A stretch of 64,000 nt of DNA from Cellulomonas sp. (GTDB lineage Bacteria > Actinomycetota > Actinomycetes > Actinomycetales > Cellulomonadaceae). The stretch spans positions 1 through 64,000 of the forward strand of contig NZ_JAGIBD010000003.1 of assembly GCF_017744555.1 (NCBI RefSeq). The letters run 5' to 3'. The notes under the pieces are model-generated. The model saw only the letters and a list, made by a program, of their open reading frames with translations, was not told where the DNA came from and ran no database searches. The position numbers and the translations under genes were made by a program. Position 1 is the stretch's first letter; every line of letters starts with the position of its first letter. Below, piece after piece: positions 27,856 to 35,984 of the stretch.

Positions 27856-28643
27856 TCGGCCGTCGCCTCGCTCGTCGTGAGCAGCACGAGGCTGAACCCG
27901 CCGACGCACGTGAACTGCAACGTCACCTGCTCGAACACCTGCACGTCGCCGCCGTCGGGGCACATCGCGAGCGCGGTGCACGTCCGCGAGACGTTCTGGG
28001 TGTCCCACATCTCCGCGAAGTCCGGGCACTGCTCGCGGAGCTCCCGGATCAGGTCGCGGACGTCGGGGGCCTCGATGTACCCGGCGGCCTGCGCCTGGAA
28101 GCGGGCGAGCGTGTTCGCGGCCTCGCTGCGCCAGTCGACGAACCGCTCCTGCAGCGACCGGTCGGTGAACAGCATCCGGAGGTAGTTGCCCTCGTCGAGC
28201 CGCGGGCCGAAGAGCTCGACGGCGGCGTCGTTGGCGCACACCACGTTCCAGCACCGGTCGACGACGTACGCCGGGTGGGGCATGTAGCCGAGCGCGACCT
28301 GCTTCATCAGCGGGTGGTCGTAGCTCGGCAGCGACGAGTCGGCCTCCGACAGGCCCGCGAGGTTGAGCATGTACCGGTGCTGCACCCGGTCGAGCTGGAG
28401 CGTCCGGGAGATCGACTCGAGCACCTCCCGGGAGACGTTCCTCGCGCGCCCCTGCTCGATCCACTGGTACCAGGAGGCGCCGACGCCGGCCAGCATCGCG
28501 ACCTCCTCGCGGCGAAGGCCCGGGCGCCGGCGGCGTCGCGAGGGCAGGCCCACCGCTTCGGGCGAGGCCTCGGCGCGGCGCGCGGCGAGAAATCGCCCGA
28601 GCTGCAGCGCAGAGGCGGTGGCCTGAGGTGTCCCGTTTGTCAT
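27798..28643 (-). CDS. XRE-family regulator with MmyB-like ligand domain
   Basis: This 281-residue regulator has an N-terminal helix-turn-helix (RPGLRREEVAMLAGVGASWYQWIEQGR) and the C-terminal MmyB-like PAS domain (HPAYVVDRCWNVVCANDAAVELFGP) thought to bind fatty-acid-like ligands. MmyB-type regulators control antibiotic clusters and SDR genes, so it may govern the adjacent biosynthetic block and sense an acyl product; that link is inference. TAGGAT 7 nt before ATG 28643 suggests a leaderless transcript. Its 3' end overlaps the PPTase gene tail to tail. Confidence 0.88.
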   Translation of the reverse strand: MTNGTPQATASALQLGRFLAARRAEASPEAVGLPSRRRRRPGLRREEVAMLAGVGASWYQWIEQGRARNVSREVLESISRTLQLDRVQHRYMLNLAGLSEADSSLPSYDHPLMKQVALGYMPHPAYVVDRCWNVVCANDAAVELFGPRLDEGNYLRMLFTDRSLQERFVDWRSEAANTLARFQAQAAGYIEAPDVRDLIRELREQCPDFAEMWDTQNVSRTCTALAMCPDGGDVQVFEQVTLQFTCVGGFSLVLLTTSEATADQASVTLEAEPVGAASAAV

Positions 28644-28650
28644 GAGTTGG

Positions 28651-28656
28651 ATCCTA
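28651..28656 (-). promoter_or_regulatory. Candidate leaderless -10 box for the MmyB-type regulator
   Basis: TAGGAT on the minus strand ends 7 nt before ATG 28643. Confidence 0.5.
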
Positions 28657-28722
28657 GCCAGGGCCCGCAGCGACCCATCGCACCATCGTGCGTCGGCGTG
28701 CCCCTGGGCTGCGACGACGGCG

Positions 28723-29397
28723 TCACCGCGGGACGCCGGGCAGCCGGTGCCAGCCGTGCAGCCGCGCCACACGGGTGAGCGTGCTGTCCTCGCCGACGAC
28801 GACCGCGCGACCCGTCGTCCGCAGCATCGGCAGGTCCGTGACGTGGTCGCCGTACGCGGTGCAGTCCGCGAGGTCGACGCCGTTCGACGTCGCCGTCAGC
28901 AGCACCGCCGACGCCTTGCGCTCGCCGATCATCGGCGGCGCGCACAGCCCCCCGGTGTAGCGGCCGTTGCGGATCTCGGGCGACGTGCACCACACGTCGC
29001 CCACGTCGAGGAGCCGCGCGATGGGCCCCAGCACGGCGGGCAGCGAGCAGGACACGAGCGCGATCCGGTGGCCCGCGACCTGGTGCGCGCGCAGCGCGTC
29101 GAGCGTGGGGCGGTGGAAGAAGTCGCCCCGGCGGAGCTCGTCGCGCAGCCACTCCTGACCGAGCCGCGTCACGTCCTCGACGGCGGCTCCCGCGAGGTTG
29201 CCGATGAGGGCGGACGTTTCCTCGGCCCGCGTCCGGCGACGTGACCGCAGCACGGCCATGCGCTCGCGGACGGCCGGATGTCGGTCGGGTTCGGTGTTCG
29301 CGACGAGGTAGTAGCCGAGGAAGCCCCACATGCTCGCGCGCGTCACGAGCGTCCCGTCGACGTCGAAGTAGGCGATGCTGCGTGGCGCCCTTGCCAT
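28723..29397 (-). CDS. HAD-IB-family phosphatase
   Basis: This 224-residue haloacid-dehalogenase-type hydrolase has the nucleophile motif YFDVDGTLV (Asp12, Asp14), motif II LVSCSL, a motif III Lys in GERKAS and motif IV YGDHVTDLPML. HAD-IB enzymes hydrolyse phosphomonoesters, for example phosphoserine or acyl-glycerol phosphates. Next to the AvrD cluster it could remove a phosphate from an acyl-sugar intermediate, as a phosphatase does in butyrolactone synthesis; this is a guess from context. A terminator-like hairpin separates it from the SnoaL-like gene upstream, so it may have its own promoter. Confidence 0.85.
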   Translation of the reverse strand: MARAPRSIAYFDVDGTLVTRASMWGFLGYYLVANTEPDRHPAVRERMAVLRSRRRTRAEETSALIGNLAGAAVEDVTRLGQEWLRDELRRGDFFHRPTLDALRAHQVAGHRIALVSCSLPAVLGPIARLLDVGDVWCTSPEIRNGRYTGGLCAPPMIGERKASAVLLTATSNGVDLADCTAYGDHVTDLPMLRTTGRAVVVGEDSTLTRVARLHGWHRLPGVPR

Positions 29398-29426
29398 CAG
29401 CGGGGCCTCCGGTGGTCCGTGCGGGA

Positions 29427-29461
29427 GGGCCGCGACGGGTTTCCCCGACCCGTCGCGGCCC
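29427..29461. terminator. Terminator hairpin after the SnoaL-like gene
   Basis: A perfect 14-bp stem (gggccgcgacgggt) with a 7-nt loop lies 20 nt past the stop at 29482. Confidence 0.75.
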
Positions 29462-29481
29462 CGCTGTCCCTGCCGCCCTCG

Positions 29482-29895
29482 TCAGGCGTTGAACGCCTCG
29501 TGGATCGCGTAGCTGTCCTCGTACACGTGGTAGCGCGTGATCTCGCCGTCGACGACGGTGAAGTGGATCGCGAGGTCGTTGCGGAACGTCTTGCCGGTGG
29601 CCTTGACCGCGAAGACGGCGGTCGCGAAGGCCACGGCGTTCGCGCCCTCCGTGATGCGGCTGTGCAGCTCGAAGGACTGGAAGTCGAGCGTCTCGCCGAA
29701 GCTGCCGAAGAAGCCGGCGACCTCGTCCTTCGCGGCCTTGGAACCGACCCACGGCACGTTGGGCGCGCCGTTGGCCCGCAGGTCCGTCGGGGTGGAGAAG
29801 AGGCCGAGCAGCGTCTCGCTGTCGCCCGAGCCGAAGGCGGTGAAGAAGGCGTCGACGACCTCGTCGGTGGACGTCAGGGTCTGGGTGTTCGTCAT
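29482..29895 (-). CDS. SnoaL/NTF2-like protein
   Basis: This 137-residue protein has the nuclear-transport-factor-2 fold: VVDAFFTAFGSGDSETLLGLF at the start and the strand pattern IHFTVVDGEITRYHVYEDSYAIHEAFNA at the end. SnoaL-like proteins include cyclases, isomerases and simple binding proteins, so no reaction can be assigned. It sits 35 nt after the flavodoxin gene and is the last gene before a terminator hairpin. Confidence 0.85.
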   Translation of the reverse strand: MTNTQTLTSTDEVVDAFFTAFGSGDSETLLGLFSTPTDLRANGAPNVPWVGSKAAKDEVAGFFGSFGETLDFQSFELHSRITEGANAVAFATAVFAVKATGKTFRNDLAIHFTVVDGEITRYHVYEDSYAIHEAFNA

Positions 29896-29930
29896 GATGG
29901 TTTCCTCTCGTTGTGTCCTGCTCCGGTGGG

Positions 29931-30524
29931 TCAGGCCTTGGTGAGCGCCTCGCGGCCCGCGAGGACGATCTCGGTGAACTCCGCGACGCGGGTGCCGAGG
30001 TGCTCGGCGGTCGCGATGTCCGCGGGGTGCACCGCGTCGACGGGGAGGTCGGCCGGCGTCGTCGCCGCCGCGCCGTTGAAGTAGCCGAGGCGGTTGAGGT
30101 CGTCCTCGGTCTCCGAGCTGGTGTGCCAGCCCGGGTGGAGCCCGAGGTTCACCCAGTTCATGAGGTGCTGGGCGCCGAGCGTCGCGAAGTACGCGAGCGT
30201 CGAGTGCTTGTCGCCGGCCTTGCAGGCGGCGTTCGTGAACCCGGAGCCGATCTTGTCCTGCCACGCCTTCGTGGCCCAGCGCTTGCTCGTGGACTCCGCG
30301 AACACGTGGAACTTGCCCGACGCGCTGCCCATGTAGGTGGGTGAGCCGAAGATGATCGCGTCGGCGCCGTCGAGCGCGGCCCAGTCCTCGTCGGTGATCT
30401 GGTCGACCTGGATCATCGTGACCTCGGCGCCGCCGGACTTCGCGCCGGTGGCCACCGCGTCGGCGAGCACCTGCGTGTGGCCGTAGCCGGAGTAGTAGGC
30501 GATCGCGACCTTGGGTGTCGCCAT
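29931..30524 (-). CDS. Flavodoxin-fold NAD(P)H:quinone oxidoreductase (WrbA-like)
   Basis: This 197-residue FMN protein has the phosphate-binding loop YYSGYGHTQVLADAV and the isoalloxazine-contacting loops GSPTYMGSASGKF and FATLGAQHLMNW, as in WrbA. It probably reduces quinones or a small-molecule intermediate by two electrons. Within this gene block it could serve biosynthesis or protect against a quinone-like product; neither is shown. It is followed closely by the SnoaL-like gene. Confidence 0.87.
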   Translation of the reverse strand: MATPKVAIAYYSGYGHTQVLADAVATGAKSGGAEVTMIQVDQITDEDWAALDGADAIIFGSPTYMGSASGKFHVFAESTSKRWATKAWQDKIGSGFTNAACKAGDKHSTLAYFATLGAQHLMNWVNLGLHPGWHTSSETEDDLNRLGYFNGAAATTPADLPVDAVHPADIATAEHLGTRVAEFTEIVLAGREALTKA

Positions 30525-30581
30525 GAGAGCCCCCTCGAGTTCGTGGTGGTGGGTGGTGGGTGACTGGTCGGTGAACGGCCC

Positions 30582-31325
30582 CTAGGACGGGGCCGCCAGT
30601 GCGTCGACCGGCAAGCGGTCCAGCGCGGTCTGGCGCAGCACCTCGCGGACGAGCGGGATCGCGAGACCCGCACCGTCCCCGAGGAAGAAGTGGTCGCCGG
30701 CGAACCGGTGGAAGCCGACGTGCCCGGTCGACGCCTGCGCCCACCGCCCGATCCGGTCGGTGCGGGTGAGCGGGTCGCCGTCGCTCCACAGCACGTGCAG
30801 CGGGCACGTGAGCGGCGCGACGGGACCGGGCGGGTCGTGCGACAGCCGCAGGTCGTCGACCAGGCGACGCAGCAGCGGTCGCGCGAGGTGCGGCCGCGCG
30901 CCGACCTCGGGCGGGATGCCGCCCCAGGCGACGGCGTCCGCGACGAGGTCGTCGACCGAGAGCGCACCGAGCGGCCGCACGGGGCGGTCGCCGGGCGGCC
31001 GGCGACCCGAGACGAACACCACCTGCGGGGCCGTGAGCGCGGGGTCGTGGCACGCGTGCGCCGCGACCCGGTACGCGACCATCGCGCCCATGCTGTGCCC
31101 GAAGACCGCCCACGGGGCGCCCGGCGTGACCTGGCGCGCGACCCGGCGCACGACGTCCGCGACGACCGCCTCGGGCGACGAGTCCGGGGTCTCGTGCGAC
31201 CGGGTGCCGCGGCCGGGGTAGTCGACCGGGACGACCTCGTGCTCGGGCGCGAGCTCGGCCTGCCACGCGCGGTACACGGTCGTGGCGACCCCGCCCGCGT
31301 GCGACAGGCAGAACAGCATCGTCAC
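30582..31325 (-). CDS. Type II thioesterase (alpha/beta hydrolase)
   Basis: This 247-residue editing/release thioesterase is of the kind found in polyketide and nonribosomal peptide clusters: LFCLSHAGG at the start, FGHSMGA with nucleophile Ser78, WSDGDPLT with the Asp and FAGDHFFL with the His. It probably removes acyl groups from the carrier protein at 33026, or releases the product. GTG 31325 gives a 4-nt GTGA overlap with the upstream ATPase gene and is preferred to ATG 31319. Confidence 0.88.
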   Translation of the reverse strand: MTMLFCLSHAGGVATTVYRAWQAELAPEHEVVPVDYPGRGTRSHETPDSSPEAVVADVVRRVARQVTPGAPWAVFGHSMGAMVAYRVAAHACHDPALTAPQVVFVSGRRPPGDRPVRPLGALSVDDLVADAVAWGGIPPEVGARPHLARPLLRRLVDDLRLSHDPPGPVAPLTCPLHVLWSDGDPLTRTDRIGRWAQASTGHVGFHRFAGDHFFLGDGAGLAIPLVREVLRQTALDRLPVDALAAPS

Positions 31326-32029
31326 CGCGGCGTCCCGGCGAGCGCCCGCTCGTGCTCGAGGCGCTTGTCGATGGCGTCGTAGTCCGCCCGCATCCGCTCG
31401 ATCGCGTCGTCGACGGACATCACGGGCGACAGGTCGAACTGCGCGGCGAGCTGCACGAGCCGCTCCTCGATCGAGCCCCGGTACTCGTACAGCGGGATGC
31501 CCAGCTCGTGGACCGTGCGGACCAGCATGTCGTCGCAGTACGTGCGGAACGCCTCGTTCATCGGCCGGTGGCCGTCGTCCGCGATCGGGCGCTCGTTCAC
31601 GAGGTGCACGACCGCGTCGTACGTGCCGGCCACGTGCTGCCGGAACGCGTGGCCGAGCTGGTCGGTGACCTTCTCGAAGAACAGCATCTCGAGGTCGAGG
31701 TCCTCGCGTGCGACGACCTGGCCGGCGCCCGGGTCCATGCCGAACTGCACGCGGGCGGACGCGTAGATCCACTCCTGCAGCGACGTGCCGTCGGAGAGGA
31801 ACGAGTCGCCCAGGCGTGCCTCGGCGGCGACGCGGCCCGCGTGGCGCCGCACCGCGAGCTGGACGTACTCGGCGGGGGTGACCTCCGTGAGCCGCTTGCC
31901 CGGGACGGCGAGCGGCATGATCTCGCGGATCGCAGCCGCCACCGTGCGCGGGACGCCCGTGTAGTACGACAGCGCCATCACCGTCGAGGTCTTGCCCGAC
32001 GAGTACGTGCCGGAGATTGCGAGCTTCAT
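31322..32029 (-). CDS. P-loop ATPase/kinase (AAA_28, NadR-like)
   Basis: This 235-residue protein begins MKLAISGTYSSGKTST with a Walker A loop (GTYSSGKT, residues 7-14), and has SFLSDGTSLQEWIYASARVQ and VVHLVNERPIADDGHRPMNE in the pattern of NadR-type nucleotide or nucleoside kinases. It may phosphorylate a small substrate of the pathway, possibly a sugar or polyol used by the AvrD protein. That is inference from neighbours. Its stop overlaps the thioesterase start. Confidence 0.75.
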   Translation of the reverse strand: MKLAISGTYSSGKTSTVMALSYYTGVPRTVAAAIREIMPLAVPGKRLTEVTPAEYVQLAVRRHAGRVAAEARLGDSFLSDGTSLQEWIYASARVQFGMDPGAGQVVAREDLDLEMLFFEKVTDQLGHAFRQHVAGTYDAVVHLVNERPIADDGHRPMNEAFRTYCDDMLVRTVHELGIPLYEYRGSIEERLVQLAAQFDLSPVMSVDDAIERMRADYDAIDKRLEHERALAGTPR

Positions 32030-32057
32030 GGGTGCTCCAAGGTGGGTGTGCGGGTCG

Positions 32058-33029
32058 TCACCGGCTGAGGGCCGCGACCGGGAGGTTGTGGGCGAAGACG
32101 CTGCGCTGCCGGACCGGACCGGTGACCGCGTCGAACGTGAGGTTGCGCCACGTGCCGCTGGGCAGCTCGAGGAGGTCGGACGCGGTGATGTCGACCGTGA
32201 GGTCGCGGGCGTCGCGCCGCTGCGGGTCGAGCGTGAGGGTCGTCTGCTGCATCCAGAGCGTGTTGGACTCGGACCTGCTCAGTCCGTCGAGCTCGTAGAG
32301 CAGGATCTGGAAGACCTGCAGCGAGCTGACGAACGCGTCGACGAGCGTCACGGGGCCGGGGCGGCCGCCGAGCCCCTGGTCGACGACCGCGGGGAGGGCC
32401 GCCGTCGAGACGGTCGCGGTCGCGTGCAGGTCGGTCAGGTCGACCTCGACGTCGCGGATCTCCTGCCGGCTCGCGCGGTACCCCTCGCCCCAGAACCGCC
32501 GGGTGGGGTCGCCGAGCACGCCCGGCACTGGCCGCCCGTCGGGGGCCGCTGCGCGCGTCGCGACGGGGTGGGTGACGTCGCAGCGCAGCCGCATCCGGCC
32601 GACCGACACGTCGACCGCGGTGGCCGCCCGGCCGTCGTCGAGCACGGTGCTGCGGCGGACCGCGGCCTCGACCGGCAGCGCGCCGAGCTCCTCGTCGGGT
32701 GCCGTCCCGGCGCGGACGACCACCCGCGTCAGGGCGACGACCGTGCGCTCCGCGGCCGACAGGCCGAGGCGGCTGGTGAGCAGCGCGTCGGTGAGCTGGA
32801 CCGCGACGAGGATGCCGTCGACCGTCGAGAGGTGGGGGCGCAGGTCGATGCCGACCTTCTTGCGCGACCAGTCCGACGGGTACCCGACGGCGAGCGTGCC
32901 CGCCGCCCGGTCCGGCCCGACCGCGATGCCGTGCAGGTCGAGCTCGGAGCGGCGGTACCCCGCACCGAAGAACCGCTCGTCCGCCGGGCCCAGGTAGTCG
33001 TCGACCGACCCGAAGGTGAGCGTCGTCAT
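32058..33029 (-). CDS. AvrD-family protein with internal duplication
   Basis: This 323-residue protein resembles AvrD, the Pseudomonas syringae protein that directs synthesis of syringolides (acyl glycosides made from a beta-keto acid and a pentulose). The family signature ERFFGAGYRRSELDLHGIAV (18-37) recurs as RRFWGEGYRASRQEIRDVEV (177-196), and TVDGILVAVQLTDALL (69-84) matches LVDAFVSSLQVFQILL (229-244), so it consists of two ~155-residue repeats, like the paired hot-dog halves of AfsA. A carrier protein, reductase and AMP ligase directly upstream fit the supply of an acyl-ACP substrate. The start overlaps the ACP stop (ATGA). Confidence 0.8.
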   Translation of the reverse strand: MTTLTFGSVDDYLGPADERFFGAGYRRSELDLHGIAVGPDRAAGTLAVGYPSDWSRKKVGIDLRPHLSTVDGILVAVQLTDALLTSRLGLSAAERTVVALTRVVVRAGTAPDEELGALPVEAAVRRSTVLDDGRAATAVDVSVGRMRLRCDVTHPVATRAAAPDGRPVPGVLGDPTRRFWGEGYRASRQEIRDVEVDLTDLHATATVSTAALPAVVDQGLGGRPGPVTLVDAFVSSLQVFQILLYELDGLSRSESNTLWMQQTTLTLDPQRRDARDLTVDITASDLLELPSGTWRNLTFDAVTGPVRQRSVFAHNLPVAALSR

Positions 33030-33307
33030 CGGGCCACCACGGGCTGCTGGTCGCCCGCCGCCTCCGCGTAGACCGCCACGAGCTCCCGGACGGTGTGCAC
33101 GTCGACGATCGACCGCTCGCCCGTGAACGGGTCGAGCCCGACCTCGGTCTCGAGCGCGATCACCAGGCGCGCGAGCATGAGCGAGTTGAGGCCCACCTCG
33201 GCGAAGGTGGCGTCCAGGGGGATGTCGTCGTGCTCGTCGTGCAGGTCGCCCAGCAGGTCGACGACGGCGGTGGTGACGATCTCGGTGAGGCGTGCGTCGT
33301 TCAGCAT
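33026..33307 (-). CDS. Acyl carrier protein
   Basis: This 93-residue free-standing carrier protein has the helix-2 motif EVGLNSLMLARLV, with Ser42 as the phosphopantetheine site; the canonical DSL is NSL here. Its 4-nt overlap with avrD and 7-nt overlap with the reductase gene show tight translational coupling. It is presumably loaded by the AMP ligase (34041-35384), modified by the PPTase at 27115, and used by the AvrD protein. Confidence 0.88.
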   Translation of the reverse strand: MLNDARLTEIVTTAVVDLLGDLHDEHDDIPLDATFAEVGLNSLMLARLVIALETEVGLDPFTGERSIVDVHTVRELVAVYAEAAGDQQPVVAR

Positions 33308-34044
33308 GTGAGTCCTCCGTCCACGGTGATGGTCTGGCCGGTGATGAACGCCGCCTCGTCCGAGAGCAGGAACGTGGCGACGCGGGCGATCTCGTCGGTC
33401 GTGCCGAGGCGCCCGAGCGGGGTCCGCCGGGTGATCCGCACCCGGTTCTCGTCGGTGACCTGCGAGGTCATCGCCGTCTCGAAGTAGCCGGGCACCAGGG
33501 AGTTGACGCGGATGCCGGCCGGCCCGAGCTCGCGGGCCAGGGCGCGCGTGAGGCCGTCGAGCCCGGCCTTGGCCGCGGCGTAGGCCGCGACCCCGCGGAA
33601 GCCCCGCAGCGAGTTGATCGACGAGACGTTGAGGATGACGCCCCGGCCGCGCGCGGACATCTGCCGCGCGCACGCCTGGGCGAGCCGGACCGGTCCCGCG
33701 AGGTTGACCGCGAGCAGCTCGTCGATCCGCCGCTCCGGCATCGTGAGGAACAGCTCCTGGTGCAGCAGGCCGGCGTTGTTCACGAGCACGTCGACCGGTC
33801 CGAACCGCTCCTGGACCCCGCGCACGTGCTGCCGCATGTCGTCGGTGCTGACGTCGCCCTGCACCCACGAGAACGTGTCGGGCCAGCTCTCGATCACCTT
33901 GTCGAGCTCGTCGGAGCGGGAGCGGCTGAACGTGGCCACGGACCAGCCGTCGGCCAGCAGCCGTTCCGCGACGGCCAGGCCGAGGCCGCGGCTCGCACCG
34001 CTGACGAGGGCGACGCGCGTGTCGACGGCGGTCGCCGCGCTCAT
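33301..34044 (-). CDS. FabG-like short-chain dehydrogenase/reductase
   Basis: This 247-residue classical SDR has the cofactor loop SGASRGLGLA, NNAG in VLVNNAGLLHQ, and the catalytic triad in LNVSSINSLRG ... YAAAKAGLDGLTRALARELGP, ending GQTITVDGGLTC. It most resembles 3-oxoacyl-ACP reductases, so its substrate may be the acyl chain on the neighbouring ACP. The start overlaps the ligase stop by 4 nt (ATGA). Confidence 0.92.
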   Translation of the reverse strand: MSAATAVDTRVALVSGASRGLGLAVAERLLADGWSVATFSRSRSDELDKVIESWPDTFSWVQGDVSTDDMRQHVRGVQERFGPVDVLVNNAGLLHQELFLTMPERRIDELLAVNLAGPVRLAQACARQMSARGRGVILNVSSINSLRGFRGVAAYAAAKAGLDGLTRALARELGPAGIRVNSLVPGYFETAMTSQVTDENRVRITRRTPLGRLGTTDEIARVATFLLSDEAAFITGQTITVDGGLTC

Positions 34045-35384
34045 GCGCGGACCTTCTTGAACCGCTCGGAGTGGTGCGCACCCTCGGTGACGACGATCTT
34101 GGCGGGGATCTTGAACGGCTCGAGCCGGTTGCGGCAGTGGGCGTCGACCCGACGGCGCAGCGCGCGCGGGTCCTCCGGCTCGGCGAGCAGCAGACCCGCC
34201 TGGACGACCTGGCCGGTCACCGGGCTGGGCAGCCCCGAGACGGTCACGTCGAGCACGTTGTCGAGCTCGAGGAGCACCGACTCGACCTCGTTGGGGTAGA
34301 CCTTCTCCCCGGCGACGTTGATGATCTCGGACTTGCGGCCGAGGATCTGCAGGTACTCGCCGTCGACGCGGACGGCGTCCTGCGTGTTGAAGTAGCCGTC
34401 CTCGTCGAACGGTGCGTCGGCGTTGAGGTAGCCGAGCATCGCCATCCGCGACCGGATCCACAGGACGCCGTCGAGGATCTTGTAGTCGAAGCCCTCGCCG
34501 CCGAGCTTGACCCAGAGGCTGTCGTTCCCGCGGGACTTCGTCGCGAGGATCCCGAGCTCGGACAGCCCGTAGGTCTGCTTGAGCGTGACGTCGGGGAGCG
34601 CCTCCGCGAGGCGGCGCAGCGTCTGCGCCGGCATCGGCTCGGTGCCGTACGTGATGTGCGTGAGCGAGGACAGGTCGTACCGGTCGACCGCGCCGCTGAT
34701 CAGCAGCATCGTGAGGAACGTCGGCGTGGTCGGCAGCACGTTGACGCGGTGCCGCTCGATCGTGGCGAGCACCTCGTCGGGCGTCCGGTCGGGGACGGTC
34801 ACGACGGTGCCGCCGGAACCGAGCGTGTGGAGCAGCGTGTTGATGCCGCCGATGTGGTCCAGGTTGAGGAACGACAGGATCCGCTGCGCCGGGCGGTCGG
34901 CCACGTACCGCTCGAGGATGCGCGTCAGGTCGAGGACGGACGCCTTGCTGCGGCCCGTCGTCCCCGAGCTGAACAGCACCAGGCCGGGGACGCCGGCCTC
35001 GCGGAGGCGGCCGTACAGGGCGTGCGTGGCGGTGACGCCCGTCGCGCCGACCGTCGGGGGCGTGGACGGGTCCGCCTGCACGGCCACCCGCCACTCGACC
35101 TCGCCGACGTCGAGGAACTCGCGGGTCTTCTGCTCGGGCAGCGTCGTCATCGGGACGCAGATCGCACCGAGCTCGGCCAGGGCCAGCAGCGCGGCACCGG
35201 CCTGGGCCGAGTGCTGCGCCTCGACGGCGACCACGGCGCCCGCGGTGATGCCGGCGCCCCGGAACGCGTCGCCAAGTCGCGAGATGTCGGTGAGGAGCTC
35301 GAGGTAGGTCGTGCTCCCGGTCGCGTCGACGACGGCGTCCTGGGTCGGCCAGGCGGTCATCCGCTCGATGTACTGCTCGATCAT
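34041..35384 (-). CDS. AMP-dependent acyl ligase (ACP-loading type)
   Basis: This 447-residue ANL-superfamily enzyme is short for the family. Motifs are LVLFSSGTTGRSKASVLD (P-loop), TYGTEPMPAQTL, KQTYGLSELG, DEDGYFNTQDAV and GRKSEIINVAGEKVYPNEVE, ending FKKVRA with the C-terminal Lys. It should adenylate a carboxylic acid and pass it to the carrier protein encoded two genes later. ATG 35384 follows GAGGGGGCGAC. It is the first gene of the coupled ligase-SDR-ACP-avrD unit; two inverted repeats lie in its leader region. Confidence 0.9.
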   Translation of the reverse strand: MIEQYIERMTAWPTQDAVVDATGSTTYLELLTDISRLGDAFRGAGITAGAVVAVEAQHSAQAGAALLALAELGAICVPMTTLPEQKTREFLDVGEVEWRVAVQADPSTPPTVGATGVTATHALYGRLREAGVPGLVLFSSGTTGRSKASVLDLTRILERYVADRPAQRILSFLNLDHIGGINTLLHTLGSGGTVVTVPDRTPDEVLATIERHRVNVLPTTPTFLTMLLISGAVDRYDLSSLTHITYGTEPMPAQTLRRLAEALPDVTLKQTYGLSELGILATKSRGNDSLWVKLGGEGFDYKILDGVLWIRSRMAMLGYLNADAPFDEDGYFNTQDAVRVDGEYLQILGRKSEIINVAGEKVYPNEVESVLLELDNVLDVTVSGLPSPVTGQVVQAGLLLAEPEDPRALRRRVDAHCRNRLEPFKIPAKIVVTEGAHHSERFKKVRA

Positions 35385-35400
35385 GTCGCCCCCTCGTCGG

Positions 35401-35428
35401 GTGCCTCCGACGCGTCTGTCGGAGGCAC
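35401..35428. promoter_or_regulatory. Leader hairpin of the ligase operon
   Basis: gtgcctccgac and gtcggaggcac form a perfect 11-bp stem with a 6-nt loop, 17 nt upstream of the ligase start. It may be a terminator for the membrane-protein gene further upstream or a 5'-UTR structure of the operon. Confidence 0.5.
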
Positions 35429-35485
35429 GACGACGATCCTGGCGGCGGTCCCGGCGGGTACCCAGCCTGTGTCGGGACCATTGCT

Positions 35486-35517
35486 GGTGACACTGGTGGT
35501 GGCACCACCACGTCACC
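35486..35517. promoter_or_regulatory. Imperfect inverted repeat, possible operator
   Basis: ggtgacactggtggtg faces caccaccacgtcacc, with 15 of 16 positions pairing around one bulge. It is about 100 bp upstream of the ligase start, in the 183-bp gap before the small membrane protein gene. Confidence 0.4.
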
Positions 35518-35567
35518 GGCACCGCCCCCCGACTGGCGTCTGCGCAGGTCAGGGGGACAGCGCCGGG

Positions 35568-35984
35568 TCAGGCCGAGCGGCGACGGGCCAGCCGCGCGTC
35601 GGCGCGCAGGAGTGCGGGAAGCAGGACGTAGACGACGGGCGGCACGACGACGGCGGTCAGGACGAGCGTCTGCACCGCGACGGGCAGGCCGCCGATCAGC
35701 GGGTGCAGGAGCAGCAGGGCGACCGTGATCGTCGGGTAGACGGCGACCCAGGTCAGCAGCGCGCGACGGTGCACGGACAGGGCGCGGCGCGCGGGCGGTG
35801 GTGCGACCTCGGTCTGCTCGGCGGACGGCGGCTGCGGGGCAGGCGCGGGGACGGGCACGGGCACGGGTACCTCCGGTGCGAGTGTCGGGTGAGCGTCTGA
35901 CGGCCGCAGCGCCCCGCCGGTCGGGGCATGGACCGTCGACGGCAACGCCCCGACCTGCACAGACATTCCGTCCATGTGCGACAT
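35568..35984 (-). CDS. Small two-TM membrane protein
   Basis: This 138-residue protein has a Pro/Val-rich N-terminal half (VPVPVPAPAPQP) and two transmembrane segments (ALLTWVAVYPTITVALLLL and VQTLVLTAVVVPPVVYVLL). The paired segments resemble the C-terminal membrane unit seen on some antibiotic-biosynthesis-monooxygenase proteins, but no monooxygenase domain is present here. The function is unknown. The start could be 35984, 35975 or 35966. It may lead the left-arm operon. Confidence 0.6.
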   Translation of the reverse strand: MSHMDGMSVQVGALPSTVHAPTGGALRPSDAHPTLAPEVPVPVPVPAPAPQPPSAEQTEVAPPPARRALSVHRRALLTWVAVYPTITVALLLLHPLIGGLPVAVQTLVLTAVVVPPVVYVLLPALLRADARLARRRSA

